A stretch of DNA of 6,381 nt from Acidobacteriota bacterium (GTDB lineage: Bacteria; Acidobacteriota; UBA6911; JACQSX01), in the NCBI GenBank assembly GCA_016199665.1, contig JACQGG010000156.1, positions 1 through 6,381 of the forward strand, given 5' to 3'. Under the pieces are notes generated by a model. The model was not told the origin of the DNA. It worked only from the letters and a program-made list of their open reading frames with translations, and made no database searches. Both the position numbers and the translations under genes were made by a program. Below, one piece after another: positions 1-5,915 of the stretch (within the stretch, counting starts at the first letter, position 1; every line of letters starts with the position of its first letter).

Positions 1-82
1 CCTCCAGACTGTAAAAGAAGAAGCCATATCCAGCAACCCTGAGGAGTACCGGCACTGCCTCAGTTTACACCGTCTTGAATGA
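1..82 (+). other. Possible 3' tail of an unidentified plus-strand gene
   Basis: One plus-strand frame is open from base 2 to a TGA at 80-82 and would encode about 26 residues ending in ...YRHCLSLHRLE. It enters from the left edge, so it could be the C-terminus of a gene lying mostly outside the window, running towards the minus-strand propeller gene. An open stretch this short is expected by chance and no family can be recognised. This is a weak call. Confidence 0.15.
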
Positions 83-134
83 TGAGTCCCCATGCGCTCA
101 AGCGTGTCTGGCTAACATGAATTAGGCTGCCGAC

Positions 135-202
135 TGATGCCGACCAATTCGCGCCAAACACCGCCATTCCCGCGTCCTAGTACCGCAATTTCAATCCGGC
201 AT
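135..202 (-). pseudogene. Possible remnant of the 5' end of a REP-associated (Y1/IS200-like) transposase
   Basis: Read on the minus strand, this stretch encodes RIEIAVLGRGNGG (CGG ATT GAA ATT at 198-187, then CGC GGG AAT at 174-166). REP-associated tyrosine transposases typically begin with a short MPRxxRIE(F/I)xGxxYHVxxRGN segment. Here the RIEI and RGN halves are present but only four residues separate them, where about nine are usual. An ATG at 202-200 lies just upstream but in a different frame and runs into TGA within a few codons. No later transposase motif (HUH, catalytic Tyr) follows. I infer a decayed or deleted remnant; chance similarity over about 13 residues is a real alternative. 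Confidence 0.25.
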
Positions 203-263
203 GGGTGAGCCGTATTGTCCCAGTTACCCATACTTTGTGCAAGAGAGAACTTCGTCCCCTTCT

Positions 264-290
264 GCCGCCAAAGGCCGCGCGATTGGCGGC
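264..290. repeat. Small perfect inverted repeat (8-bp stem, 11-nt loop)
   Basis: GCCGCCAA at 264-271 is exactly complementary to TTGGCGGC at 283-290, with an 11-nt GC-rich loop. It has no U-tract, so it does not look like an intrinsic terminator. Its arm resembles the GCCCGCCAA arms of the palindromes near the right end of the window, which hints at a shared REP-like origin, though short GC-rich stems arise easily by chance. Confidence 0.4.
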
Positions 291-430
291 CTATTCCATA
301 AGCGTGGATACAAATCCGAAACCCATCGGCCGACTCTTGCAGCCCCCTTCCGCCAAGAGCCTCCAAGCTGGGCTGCTGGAAGGTCCACTTCCAGTGTCTG
401 ACCAGGCCCGTCAGCACTGTGGTGATGGAA

Positions 431-1213
431 CTAAAAGGCCTCAGGCATACGAAAAAACTTCAAGCTATTCCCGCTGCCTCTCATGACGATCTGTTTCTCT
501 TCCGGGATGAGGTCGAATGCCGCGGCGCCTTCCTCGAACCGGTACAGGGGCGGCACATCACCACAGTCCCCATAGTTCCAGATCCCCGTAAAATTCCCAG
601 ACTCTCCAGGCCCTGAAAAGATAATCTTCTTGGCGTCTGGGTACAGCAGGGCTTTTGCGAGCCCCCTTCGGGCCAAGCCCCGCCGAGCTGGGTTCGGGAG
701 GCCGGTCTTTGGGCCCGAGATCACGCAGTGAGGGGCGACATCGCCACTATCGGTGCGCTTAAAGAGCAAAATCCCCTGGTCCGAAACGACGGCCATGAGG
801 TCATTGACGGGATCGACCGTCAAGCGGCGCGGATGGCGCATCTGGGTCTTGGGCCCGCTGAGAACGCGAACCGGGGCGACATCTCCGCTCGCTTCCCTGG
901 GAAACACCAGGACCGCTTCGCTGGTTCTTTGGGTCGTATAGACCTCATTATGGATGGGATCGACCTCAACCTGATCCAGATCCATACCGCCGCCGATCAG
1001 GGTCTTCGGCCCCTGAATGATCCGAAGGGGTTTCTCATTCCCCTGCGCGTCAGCGCGGAAAAAGAGGATGGCCTGTGCGAATGGATTGGGAACCACGATC
1101 TCGTTGTGGACAAGATCCGAAGCTATTCCATGGCTGGTTCGCGCCATGTGAGTCGCCTCACCTTCGAGAACTCTAATGGGAGTGGTTGGTTTGTCTGCCG
1201 AACTGGCAAACAC
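431..1213 (-). CDS. C-terminal part of an interrupted beta-propeller protein
   Basis: This is the second half of the propeller gene whose first half ends at the TGA at 1237-1235, in the same reading frame. The listed start is a GTG with no Shine-Dalgarno sequence, so independent translation is unlikely; the readable frame in fact resumes right after the TGA at base 1234. The 260 residues contain repeats with the signature GDVAPxRVLxGPKT: GEAT at 18-21, then GPKT at 68-71, 120-123 and 167-170, spaced about 47-52 residues as in blades. Each blade has a 'VDPxxNEVxV' strand followed by an 'IxVFxR' strand. Residues around 174-187 carry a small ARRGL-ARRGL duplication. The end (about 190-260) is more divergent and closes at a TAG at 433-431. 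It is best read as a stranded pseudogene half, unless the TGA is read through or is a sequence error. Confidence 0.7.
   Translation of the reverse strand: MFASSADKPTTPIRVLEGEATHMARTSHGIASDLVHNEIVVPNPFAQAILFFRADAQGNEKPLRIIQGPKTLIGGGMDLDQVEVDPIHNEVYTTQRTSEAVLVFPREASGDVAPVRVLSGPKTQMRHPRRLTVDPVNDLMAVVSDQGILLFKRTDSGDVAPHCVISGPKTGLPNPARRGLARRGLAKALLYPDAKKIIFSGPGESGNFTGIWNYGDCGDVPPLYRFEEGAAAFDLIPEEKQIVMRGSGNSLKFFRMPEAF
864..892. repeat. 29-bp exact direct repeat within propeller gene, copy 1
   Basis: The 29 bases at 864-892 are identical to those at 1482-1510. On the minus strand both encode the ASGDVAPVRV loop between propeller blades. Exact nucleotide identity, including silent positions, suggests recent blade duplication or gene conversion rather than protein-level constraint alone. 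Confidence 0.85.
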
Positions 1214-1234
1214 CGAGATTCTCGGAACGCTTGT

Positions 1235-1237
1235 TCA
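1235..1237 (-). other. In-frame TGA interrupting the propeller frame
   Basis: On the minus strand the frame reads ...KEILVPN, then TGA, then TSVPRISVFASSADKP... The 'EI-VPN' strand and the following 'IxVFA' strand form one blade, matching the intact blade at fragment residues 37-53 (NEIVVPNPFAQAILFFR), where the stop position is occupied by Pro. The frame is otherwise open for 697 codons. The stop therefore falls inside a blade rather than at a domain border. Candidate explanations are a point nonsense mutation, a base-call error or read-through. No selenocysteine insertion context is evident. Confidence 0.85.
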
Positions 1238-2524
1238 ATTGGGGACCAGAATCTCTTTTCGTTTCGGGTTGTAAGTGATCGTCCCAAAATTACCCAAGCC
1301 CATGGGCACGGTCCCCAGTGGGGCGGATCGAATTGTCCGGCGCGGAGCGACATTTCCCTGGGCGGTTCTTGGATAGACCGTCGCCGTGTGATTATTATAG
1401 TTGGCGACCCACAGCTCATCCCGTTTCTTGTCTATGACCGAAGTCGTGGGACCGCTCAGTCTCGTCTCGGGTCCGCGCAGGACGCGAACCGGGGCGACAT
1501 CTCCGCTCGCAGTGGCGTCGAAGAAAAGGATGGAATCATCCACCGTGTTGGCCAGCACGAGCTGATTGCTCGCCGAGTCGAGGAAGATTCCTGAAGGCAG
1601 ACGCATCCCTGTCTTTGGCCCCTGGATCACCCGCAGCGGCCTGGCATCCCCATTCGCTCTCGAAGAATATACGGTAATGGATGGAGGTAGAAACTTCCCC
1701 GTGGAAGGGGTCAGAGGTCTTCTTATATCGGCGATTGACTTCAACTTGTGCTGCAACTCGGGGGGCACCACAGACGGCGAACTCTCCCAAATCTCACCCG
1801 GTTCTGTATGGCGCCAGTTGCCGTGATTCACGACATAGATCTCATTTTTCTCGGAATCCACGTAGATCCCGTGCGGATCGGCCAGTTCCGTCGCAGGCCC
1901 TTGAATAAAACGGAGGGGGTCGTTGCCTACTTGAGCGGTCCTCGGGTAGACGGCGACCCTGTTGACGTGTTGGACGGTGATATACAGTTCCTGAAATTTT
2001 GGATCGAAAAAAAGCCCAAACGTACCGTGCGAATCGGTGAACTCTCGCGACGGCTCAATGTCTCCGTTTCCATCGATGGGGAACGCGACCACACCGGCGC
2101 CCTCATCCTCCACATAGTAGATCTCTTTGAAGTCCGGAGAGACGGCTAGTGTGCAAACGCCTCCCAGGCCGGTTTTCGGCCCTGCAATCCGGCGCAGGGG
2201 TTCTCTGACCACATCGACTGGCATCGGCCCAAACTCAACCCGATAAGTGTCGATGCTGGAACCCCATTTTGAGCCTCGATTATCATTGCCCAGGAACAAC
2301 TCCCCCCTCTCTTCGTCTATCGCGACGGCGCGGTAGGTGGGGTAAGGATTCGAGATGACGCGGATGGGATCTCGCTTGATGATAACGGTGCGCCTTTCCG
2401 CTGGCCTGGCGGTTGCCTGGGCCAAAGCCAGACCCGCGCGATTGCTTTTCCCAATCCAGGACGCCGTCCAGCACAAAAGAACCGTGAGCGCCGCCAGCGC
2501 CAACACTACCGATTTTTTCATCAT
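1235..2524 (-). CDS. Secreted NHL/YncE-like beta-propeller protein, N-terminal part (truncated by in-frame TGA)
   Basis: The product begins MMKKSVVLALAALTVLLCW, a basic n-region and hydrophobic core typical of a Sec signal peptide, with a possible cleavage site near an ALA-QA sequence at about residues 33-36. I chose the ATG at 2524 because GGAGG lies six bases upstream; a TTG at 2530 in the same frame is less likely. The mature part consists of propeller-type repeats of about 47-50 residues: a 'GDVAPxRVLxGPKT' loop, a 'PxGIxxDxxxNExxVxN' strand pair and an 'SIxVFxRTA' strand. The signature sits at residues 115-118, 209-212, 302-305 and 351-354, with a proline-rich insertion at about 240-280. 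It stops at residue 429 in mid-blade, and the same frame continues for about 267 more codons. Propellers of this kind are usually extracytoplasmic binding or scaffold modules; no enzyme active site can be named. It is divergently oriented from the cytochrome/ThDP cluster. Confidence 0.8.
   Translation of the reverse strand: MMKKSVVLALAALTVLLCWTASWIGKSNRAGLALAQATARPAERRTVIIKRDPIRVISNPYPTYRAVAIDEERGELFLGNDNRGSKWGSSIDTYRVEFGPMPVDVVREPLRRIAGPKTGLGGVCTLAVSPDFKEIYYVEDEGAGVVAFPIDGNGDIEPSREFTDSHGTFGLFFDPKFQELYITVQHVNRVAVYPRTAQVGNDPLRFIQGPATELADPHGIYVDSEKNEIYVVNHGNWRHTEPGEIWESSPSVVPPELQHKLKSIADIRRPLTPSTGKFLPPSITVYSSRANGDARPLRVIQGPKTGMRLPSGIFLDSASNQLVLANTVDDSILFFDATASGDVAPVRVLRGPETRLSGPTTSVIDKKRDELWVANYNNHTATVYPRTAQGNVAPRRTIRSAPLGTVPMGLGNFGTITYNPKRKEILVPN
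1482..1510. repeat. 29-bp exact direct repeat within propeller gene, copy 2
   Basis: This is identical base for base to 864-892, 618 bp away and in the same orientation. It lies in the N-terminal half of the interrupted propeller gene, whereas copy 1 lies in the half after the TGA, further linking the two halves as one gene. Confidence 0.85.
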
Positions 2525-2530
2525 CGCCAA

Positions 2531-2535
2531 CCTCC
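2531..2535 (-). promoter_or_regulatory. Ribosome binding site of the propeller gene
   Basis: On the minus strand GGAGG lies six bases before the ATG at 2524-2522 and nine before the next in-frame ATG at 2521-2519. This decides the start in favour of ATG over the in-frame TTG at 2530, which directly abuts the site. Confidence 0.7.
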
Positions 2536-2634
2536 ATTCTTATCCCGGTTTCTCAAAGCCAACCCCCCACAACCCTGGACAAATCCTTGGTTCGCGGCCC
2601 TGCCTTGTTCTTAACAAAAATTTTCGATGGGTGA

Positions 2635-2648
2635 GCTTCAATTGAAGC
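2635..2648. promoter_or_regulatory. Perfect 14-bp palindrome, possible operator
   Basis: GCTTCAATTGAAGC is its own reverse complement over all 14 bases. It lies in the divergent intergenic region, 111 bp upstream of the propeller ATG and between that start and the minus-strand TTGACA hexamer. Perfect palindromes of this size are typical operator sites for homodimeric regulators, but no regulator gene is in the window and no second copy was seen. Confidence 0.35.
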
Positions 2649-2751
2649 CCCTGATTCCGGCGGACTAAGGTTTCCCGCGATGTCCATGCGGGCATCGCTG
2701 AACATCACAAACAGATTACTGCCTAGAACGTAACAACATCTGCGCCCCTCC

Positions 2752-2757
2752 TGTCAA
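2752..2757 (-). promoter_or_regulatory. Candidate -35 hexamer for the propeller gene
   Basis: A perfect TTGACA is read on the minus strand, about 228 bases upstream of the propeller start. The downstream -10 candidates at normal spacing are poor (GTTACG at 17 bases, TACGTT at 19), so this is a weak promoter call. Confidence 0.25.
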
Positions 2758-2830
2758 CTCCTTTTTAATGCCCAGGCCGCAGGTCAGCCAAAACTGGGGG
2801 AGGGCAAGGGCCGGCAAGAGCTCAGCCGTC

Positions 2831-2859
2831 TTGACAGTCCGGGGACAATGGTTCATTCT
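2831..2859 (+). promoter_or_regulatory. Candidate sigma-70-type promoter for the cytochrome-ThDP cluster
   Basis: A perfect TTGACA at 2831-2836 is followed after 17 bases by CATTCT at 2854-2859, which matches three of six positions of the -10 consensus. Transcription would start near 2866, about 95 bases before the chosen cytochrome start. The -35 and spacing are good, the -10 is weak. Confidence 0.35.
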
Positions 2860-2960
2860 CTTGGAAATCGGAGGAGCGCCAGTCCATTTTTTCAAACTGA
2901 GCGGGCGCTGCCAGGCAAGCAATGATCCGTTGTAGATATCCGTCTATGCCGGGGGGTTCG

Positions 2961-3449
2961 ATGGACAGAGTGAAGCGCTGCGCCGTGCGGTTGAGCGGGT
3001 TATGCGGGTTGTTCTTGGCGGGTTTTGCGCTGGTGGCCGGGGCGCAGGATTTTCCCGAGGGAAAAGGAAAAGAAACGGTGGAATCAGTCTGCGCCCAGTG
3101 CCATGGGTTGCGGCCGGTATACTCTTCCAAGATGACACCGGAGCAGTGGAAACGCCTGGTGGATGACATGGTGGGGCGGGGCGCTCCGCTCCTGGACGAC
3201 GAAATTCCGGTCGTGGTCGAGTACCTGTCCAAGAGTTTCCCCAAGGTGAAGTCGGATGACAGGATCAACGTCAACAAAGCCACCGCCAGGGAACTTGAGA
3301 CCGCTCTTTCCCTGTCGGCCAAGGAGGCCGAGGGCATCGTTCACTACCGCGAGGAAAACGGGTACTACCTGAAGTGGGAAGACCTCGGCAAAGCGCCGGG
3401 TCTGGAGAGCAGGAAAATCGAGACGCTGAAGGATCGGCTGACGTTTTAA
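2961..3449 (+). CDS. Secreted monohaem cytochrome c with C-terminal helix-hairpin-helix-like domain
   Basis: From the ATG at 2961 the product has 162 residues. This start gives a clean signal peptide: basic MDRVKRCAVR, hydrophobic core about 11-26, cleavage probably near AGAQ at 27-30. A G-rich run five bases upstream is a weak ribosome site; in-frame ATGs at 2922 and 2946 are alternatives. One haem-binding CAQCH motif lies at C44-C47-H48, with a probable distal Met ligand at M70 in the typical 'DDMVGRGAPL' context and a 'YLSKSFP' helix after it. Residues 102-162 begin INVNKATARELE and continue 'IVHYREENG...WEDLGKAPGL...IETLKDRL', clearly the ComEA-type helix-hairpin-helix layout, but the first hairpin has lost its usual LPGIG-like glycines (LSLSAKEAE instead), arguing against DNA binding. 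It precedes the Tat-signal ThDP enzyme by 181 bases. A periplasmic electron-transfer role is likely; the partner is inferred. Confidence 0.85.
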   Translation: MDRVKRCAVRLSGLCGLFLAGFALVAGAQDFPEGKGKETVESVCAQCHGLRPVYSSKMTPEQWKRLVDDMVGRGAPLLDDEIPVVVEYLSKSFPKVKSDDRINVNKATARELETALSLSAKEAEGIVHYREENGYYLKWEDLGKAPGLESRKIETLKDRLTF

Positions 3450-3584
3450 CCCGGCCGCGAATAAGATTGACCGCGCGGCCCGCCAAGGCGCCGGGGATCT
3501 GCCGGCTGTTTCGTCGTGCCTTTCTAGAAGCAATCTGGATTGAGCGGCTTTCGATTGAGGCAGACCTGACGCGTCGCGGCCGGG
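3450..3584. repeat. 11-bp perfect inverted repeat bracketing the cytochrome-ThDP spacer
   Basis: CCCGGCCGCGA at 3450-3460 begins immediately after the cytochrome stop codon and is exactly complementary to TCGCGGCCGGG at 3574-3584. The 113-base loop would be folded out, leaving the distal arm about 34 bases before the ribosome site of the next gene. It is not a normal terminator (long loop, no U-tract). It could be an mRNA processing or folding element between co-transcribed genes, or GC-rich coincidence. Confidence 0.4.
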
Positions 3585-3617
3585 GCGGATTTCGCGGCGG
3601 GATTTTTCACGCGTGGG

Positions 3618-3623
3618 AGGAGG
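3618..3623 (+). promoter_or_regulatory. Strong ribosome binding site of the ThDP enzyme gene
   Basis: A perfect AGGAGG lies seven bases before the ATG at 3631 and four before the ATG at 3628. It rules out the in-frame GTG at 3613, which is upstream of the site, and favours ATG 3631. Confidence 0.8.
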
Positions 3624-3630
3624 GCACATG

Positions 3631-5514
3631 ATGCGGAGCTTGGTAAACGAGTTGTTGAATGACAGGATTTCCCGCAGACGATTTCTTTCCGGGATGGTCG
3701 CGGCCGGCTACAGCGCCGCCTCCGCGCGTTCCGCGCTGCAATCGGTCAACCCTTTTACTCCCGGAGCGGACGTGCCGCCGTCGCTAACCCGGACGGTGAA
3801 GGGAACGGGGGGCGAATTGATGGTAGACCAGATCCTGGAGACCGGCGCGCAGTACATATTCGTCAGTAACGGCTCCGGGCTCGGTCCCCTGTGCGATGCG
3901 GTGGTCTCGCGCCCCCGTCTGCAGCTCATTCAAGCGACCCACGAAGGCCAGGTCGTGGCCGTTGCCGATGGTTACGCCAAGGCTTCCGGAAAGACGGCAT
4001 TCGCCATGTTCAGCCGCGTGGGGCTGCCGCATTCCACCTCCAACATGTACAACGCGAGCAAAGACCGGACCCCCCTTGTCGTCCTGAGCGACCACGCCGA
4101 GGTCATGCGGGAAGGGACCGACAGCCACGAGGACATCGACGACTGGATGGAGGCGGTCAAGCAATACACGAAATGGCGCTGGGTGGTCCATCAACCGGAA
4201 CGGATCCCGGAATGGATCCGGCAGGCTTGTAAAGTGGCCGGCGTACTGCCCTGCGGGCCGACTGCGGTCCGCATCTTCCGCGACCTGCTTTACCGCGAGA
4301 ACGTGACAGCGACGATCTTTTCCGGCAAGGCGTTCCAGATTCCGATGGAGCTTCGCCCCGACGCGAAGGAAGTGGAAAGGGCGGCGCGGCTGCTGTTGGA
4401 GGCCAAGTCGCCGCTGCTCTTTGCAGGGCCGGAATCGAGCCAAACCCACGCGCAGAAACCTTTGATCGAGCTTGCCGAACTGCTGGGCATGCCCGTGACG
4501 CAGGCCCGGAGTTTTTTCTGTGATTTTCCAAATTTTCATCCGCTCCACGTGGGAGAACTCACCAACCAGATGCGGTATCCACAGAAGATTGACCTGCTGC
4601 TGAACTTCGGGGCGCGTCCCGCGACCGGGACCGCCATACGGGGGGCGCGCATTATTCACGCCAGCGTGGATCCAGAAACCATTGGACGAAACACCCCGCT
4701 CAGCGTGGCCCTGGTTGGAGACTTGAATCAGGTGGCCAAGGCGCTGGTGGAGGCAGTTCGCAGCATGGCCAGCCCTCAGGACCTTGCCCAGCGCGCCGCC
4801 CAGCGGCGCGCCGAGTGCGCCGCCTTCACGGAAAAAGTTCGGGCGGCGCGCTTTGCGGCGGCCCGGCGCGGTGAAGGCAGCCCGATTCCGTGGCAGCGCA
4901 TGATGGTGGAGTTTGCCGATCTGCTGGACAAGGACGCGGTGATCGTGGAAGAAGTAGGGACTGAGGCCAAGATTCTCAGCTTTTTTCCGTTTGCCGAAGA
5001 CGGCGGCATGCTCAAGGTCGGGCGGACCGAGGGACGCGCGCTGGGCTGGGGCGTGGGGGCCTCCGCCGGCGTCAAGCTGGCCTTGCCCAACCGCCAGGTT
5101 GTCTCCTTCCAAGGCGATGGCGGCTTCCTGTTCGGCCAGACCGATTCGCTCTGGACGATGTCCCGCTATGACATTCCAGTGCTGACGGTGATCCTGGACA
5201 ACCGAACTTACGAGGAGACGCGCTGGCAGATCATGGGACAGATGGGACCGGCGGGCCAAAACAACCGCGATTACGTCTCCTATCTGGGGGACCCGGATGT
5301 CTCTTTTCCGAAGCTGGCGCAGGCCCACGGGATCAAGGGGGAAACGGTCCAGAACAGCGACCAGTTGCGCCCGGCGATCCAGCGTGCGATCAAGACGCTG
5401 CGCGACGGGCGACCGTATCTGCTTGACGTGCGGCTCGAGACCTTCGGCGTCGGCGCGGAGGTCACCTGGTACCAGAAGTTCTCACTCGCTGACAACCGCG
5501 AGCGAAAAGTGTAA
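3631..5514 (+). CDS. Tat-exported thiamine-diphosphate-dependent enzyme (acetolactate synthase/benzoylformate decarboxylase superfamily)
   Basis: The 627-residue product starts with a twin-arginine signal: S14-R15-R16-R17-F18-L19 followed by a short Ala/Gly-rich core, so it is probably folded with cofactor in the cytoplasm and exported. After the signal the three classical domains appear: pyrimidine-binding domain (about 60-230) with the activating glutamate E105 in THEGQVVAVADGYAKASG; central domain (about 244-385, 'EAKSPLLFAGPE'); diphosphate-binding domain (about 420-605) with G495-D496-G497 and N524 as the GDG-x26-N metal motif. The 'NRTYEETRW' segment after the metal motif resembles 'NGTYGALRW' of benzoylformate decarboxylase, as I recall it, more than the 'NNxYG' of acetolactate synthase, but the decarboxylase active-site histidine in the 'NLHSAAG' segment appears replaced (FSRVG here). 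The family cleaves or makes bonds next to a 2-oxo group; the substrate cannot be named. Length is slightly above the usual 530-600 because of the signal. The cytochrome upstream suggests an oxidative reaction, which is inference. Confidence 0.88.
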   Translation: MRSLVNELLNDRISRRRFLSGMVAAGYSAASARSALQSVNPFTPGADVPPSLTRTVKGTGGELMVDQILETGAQYIFVSNGSGLGPLCDAVVSRPRLQLIQATHEGQVVAVADGYAKASGKTAFAMFSRVGLPHSTSNMYNASKDRTPLVVLSDHAEVMREGTDSHEDIDDWMEAVKQYTKWRWVVHQPERIPEWIRQACKVAGVLPCGPTAVRIFRDLLYRENVTATIFSGKAFQIPMELRPDAKEVERAARLLLEAKSPLLFAGPESSQTHAQKPLIELAELLGMPVTQARSFFCDFPNFHPLHVGELTNQMRYPQKIDLLLNFGARPATGTAIRGARIIHASVDPETIGRNTPLSVALVGDLNQVAKALVEAVRSMASPQDLAQRAAQRRAECAAFTEKVRAARFAAARRGEGSPIPWQRMMVEFADLLDKDAVIVEEVGTEAKILSFFPFAEDGGMLKVGRTEGRALGWGVGASAGVKLALPNRQVVSFQGDGGFLFGQTDSLWTMSRYDIPVLTVILDNRTYEETRWQIMGQMGPAGQNNRDYVSYLGDPDVSFPKLAQAHGIKGETVQNSDQLRPAIQRAIKTLRDGRPYLLDVRLETFGVGAEVTWYQKFSLADNRERKV

Positions 5515-5616
5515 TCGGCCTGGGAGCCGGCCCGATTTCCGGCGTCGAACCGGCCGCTCCGGAAGTTGGATGGGTCGCCATTTCTTTACCCTGGGTCTAA
5601 CTCCATAAAACAGCGC

Positions 5617-5620
5617 GAGG
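5617..5620 (+). promoter_or_regulatory. Ribosome binding site of the membrane-anchored downstream gene
   Basis: GAGG lies seven bases upstream of the ATG at 5628, supporting that start. The gap of 113 bases after the ThDP gene shows no clear terminator, so co-transcription is plausible. Confidence 0.55.
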
Positions 5621-5627
5621 TTTTCTA

Positions 5628-5915
5628 ATGAAAAAAATCCCACTGGCTTTAGCCATCCTGGCCGGTCTCGCTTTGGCTATTTACCTTTTCAGCCCTTTCA
5701 AGCGAGAGTTGACAGACGTTCAAACTTATCCGGCGCCCCGCTATCCCTCGTACGTGGCCTCGCAGCCGCAGACATTAGGGGATGAGCCGTTGCGGGACCT
5801 GGCCCGAAAGGTGGTCCGATCTATGGAGGGAGAAACGCCGCTGGGAGTGGTAGGGGCCGGACAAAAGGTCCTGCTGCGGATGGCCACGGATTTCACGTGC
5901 ATCAGTACTTTATGA
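5628..5915 (+). CDS. N-terminal part of a membrane-anchored protein of unknown function, disrupted
   Basis: The 95-codon frame starts MKKIPLALAILAGLALAIYL, a lysine-rich start and one hydrophobic helix (about 5-22) followed by the basic turn 'SPFKRE': a signal anchor or uncleaved signal with the rest outside the cytoplasm. Next come a proline/tyrosine-rich 'TYPAPRYPSYVASQP' segment and a helix 'LRDLARKVVRSMEGETPLGVVGAGQKVLL', whose end looks like a strand and turn of an alpha/beta fold. After about residue 82 the sequence (RMATDFTCISTL) no longer resembles a protein of this style and stops. The other frame then continues convincingly in 5897-6181. I infer one gene broken by a one-base loss or an internal deletion near 5868-5882. 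I do not recognise a named family. Its position directly behind the ThDP gene suggests it belonged to the same module. Confidence 0.6.
   Translation: MKKIPLALAILAGLALAIYLFSPFKRELTDVQTYPAPRYPSYVASQPQTLGDEPLRDLARKVVRSMEGETPLGVVGAGQKVLLRMATDFTCISTL

Larger units (their letters stand above)
83..430. other. Gene-poor stretch downstream of the propeller gene
   Basis: No convincing intact gene is visible here. Short open frames exist on both strands (for example a 101-codon minus-strand frame at 112-417), but they have unnatural composition and no recognised domain. The stretch contains a small perfect hairpin (264-290) and a minus-strand scrap resembling the beginning of a Y1/IS200-like transposase (about 135-202). 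No T-tract terminator is obvious after the propeller stop codon at 431-433. Confidence 0.5.
2525..2960. other. Divergent intergenic region between propeller gene and cytochrome gene
   Basis: About 436 bases with no convincing gene. It must carry the promoters for both directions. It contains a locally AT-rich stretch (about 2610-2625), a perfect 14-bp palindrome (2635-2648), small competing inverted repeats at 2674-2698, and two TTGACA hexamers pointing away from each other (minus strand 2757-2752, plus strand 2831-2836). Short open frames crossing it show no recognisable features. Confidence 0.6.

Noticed and set aside
728..1594. 288-codon plus-strand frame opposite the propeller gene
   Set aside because: It mirrors the repeated blades of the minus-strand gene, spans the TGA site, and contains repeat-derived 'ANRGDISARS' segments that are reverse readings of GDVAP loops.
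2674..2698. Hairpin or operator from CCCGC/GCGGG and GCGATG/CATCGC pairs
   Set aside because: The two pairings are short, overlap and compete; they are weak compared with the nearby perfect 14-bp palindrome.
3613..3630. GTG at 3613 as start of the ThDP enzyme
   Set aside because: The perfect AGGAGG lies downstream of it and correctly precedes the ATG at 3631.
3784..5328. 514-codon open frame antisense to the ThDP enzyme
   Set aside because: It is the GC-rich shadow of a strongly supported gene; it is rich in His, Arg, Gly and Pro, has no ribosome site and no recognisable domain.
5861..5882. Programmed -1 frameshift joining the two halves of the third gene
   Set aside because: The A-rich stretch there does not form an X-XXY-YYZ slippery heptamer in the reading frame, and no clear downstream stem was seen.
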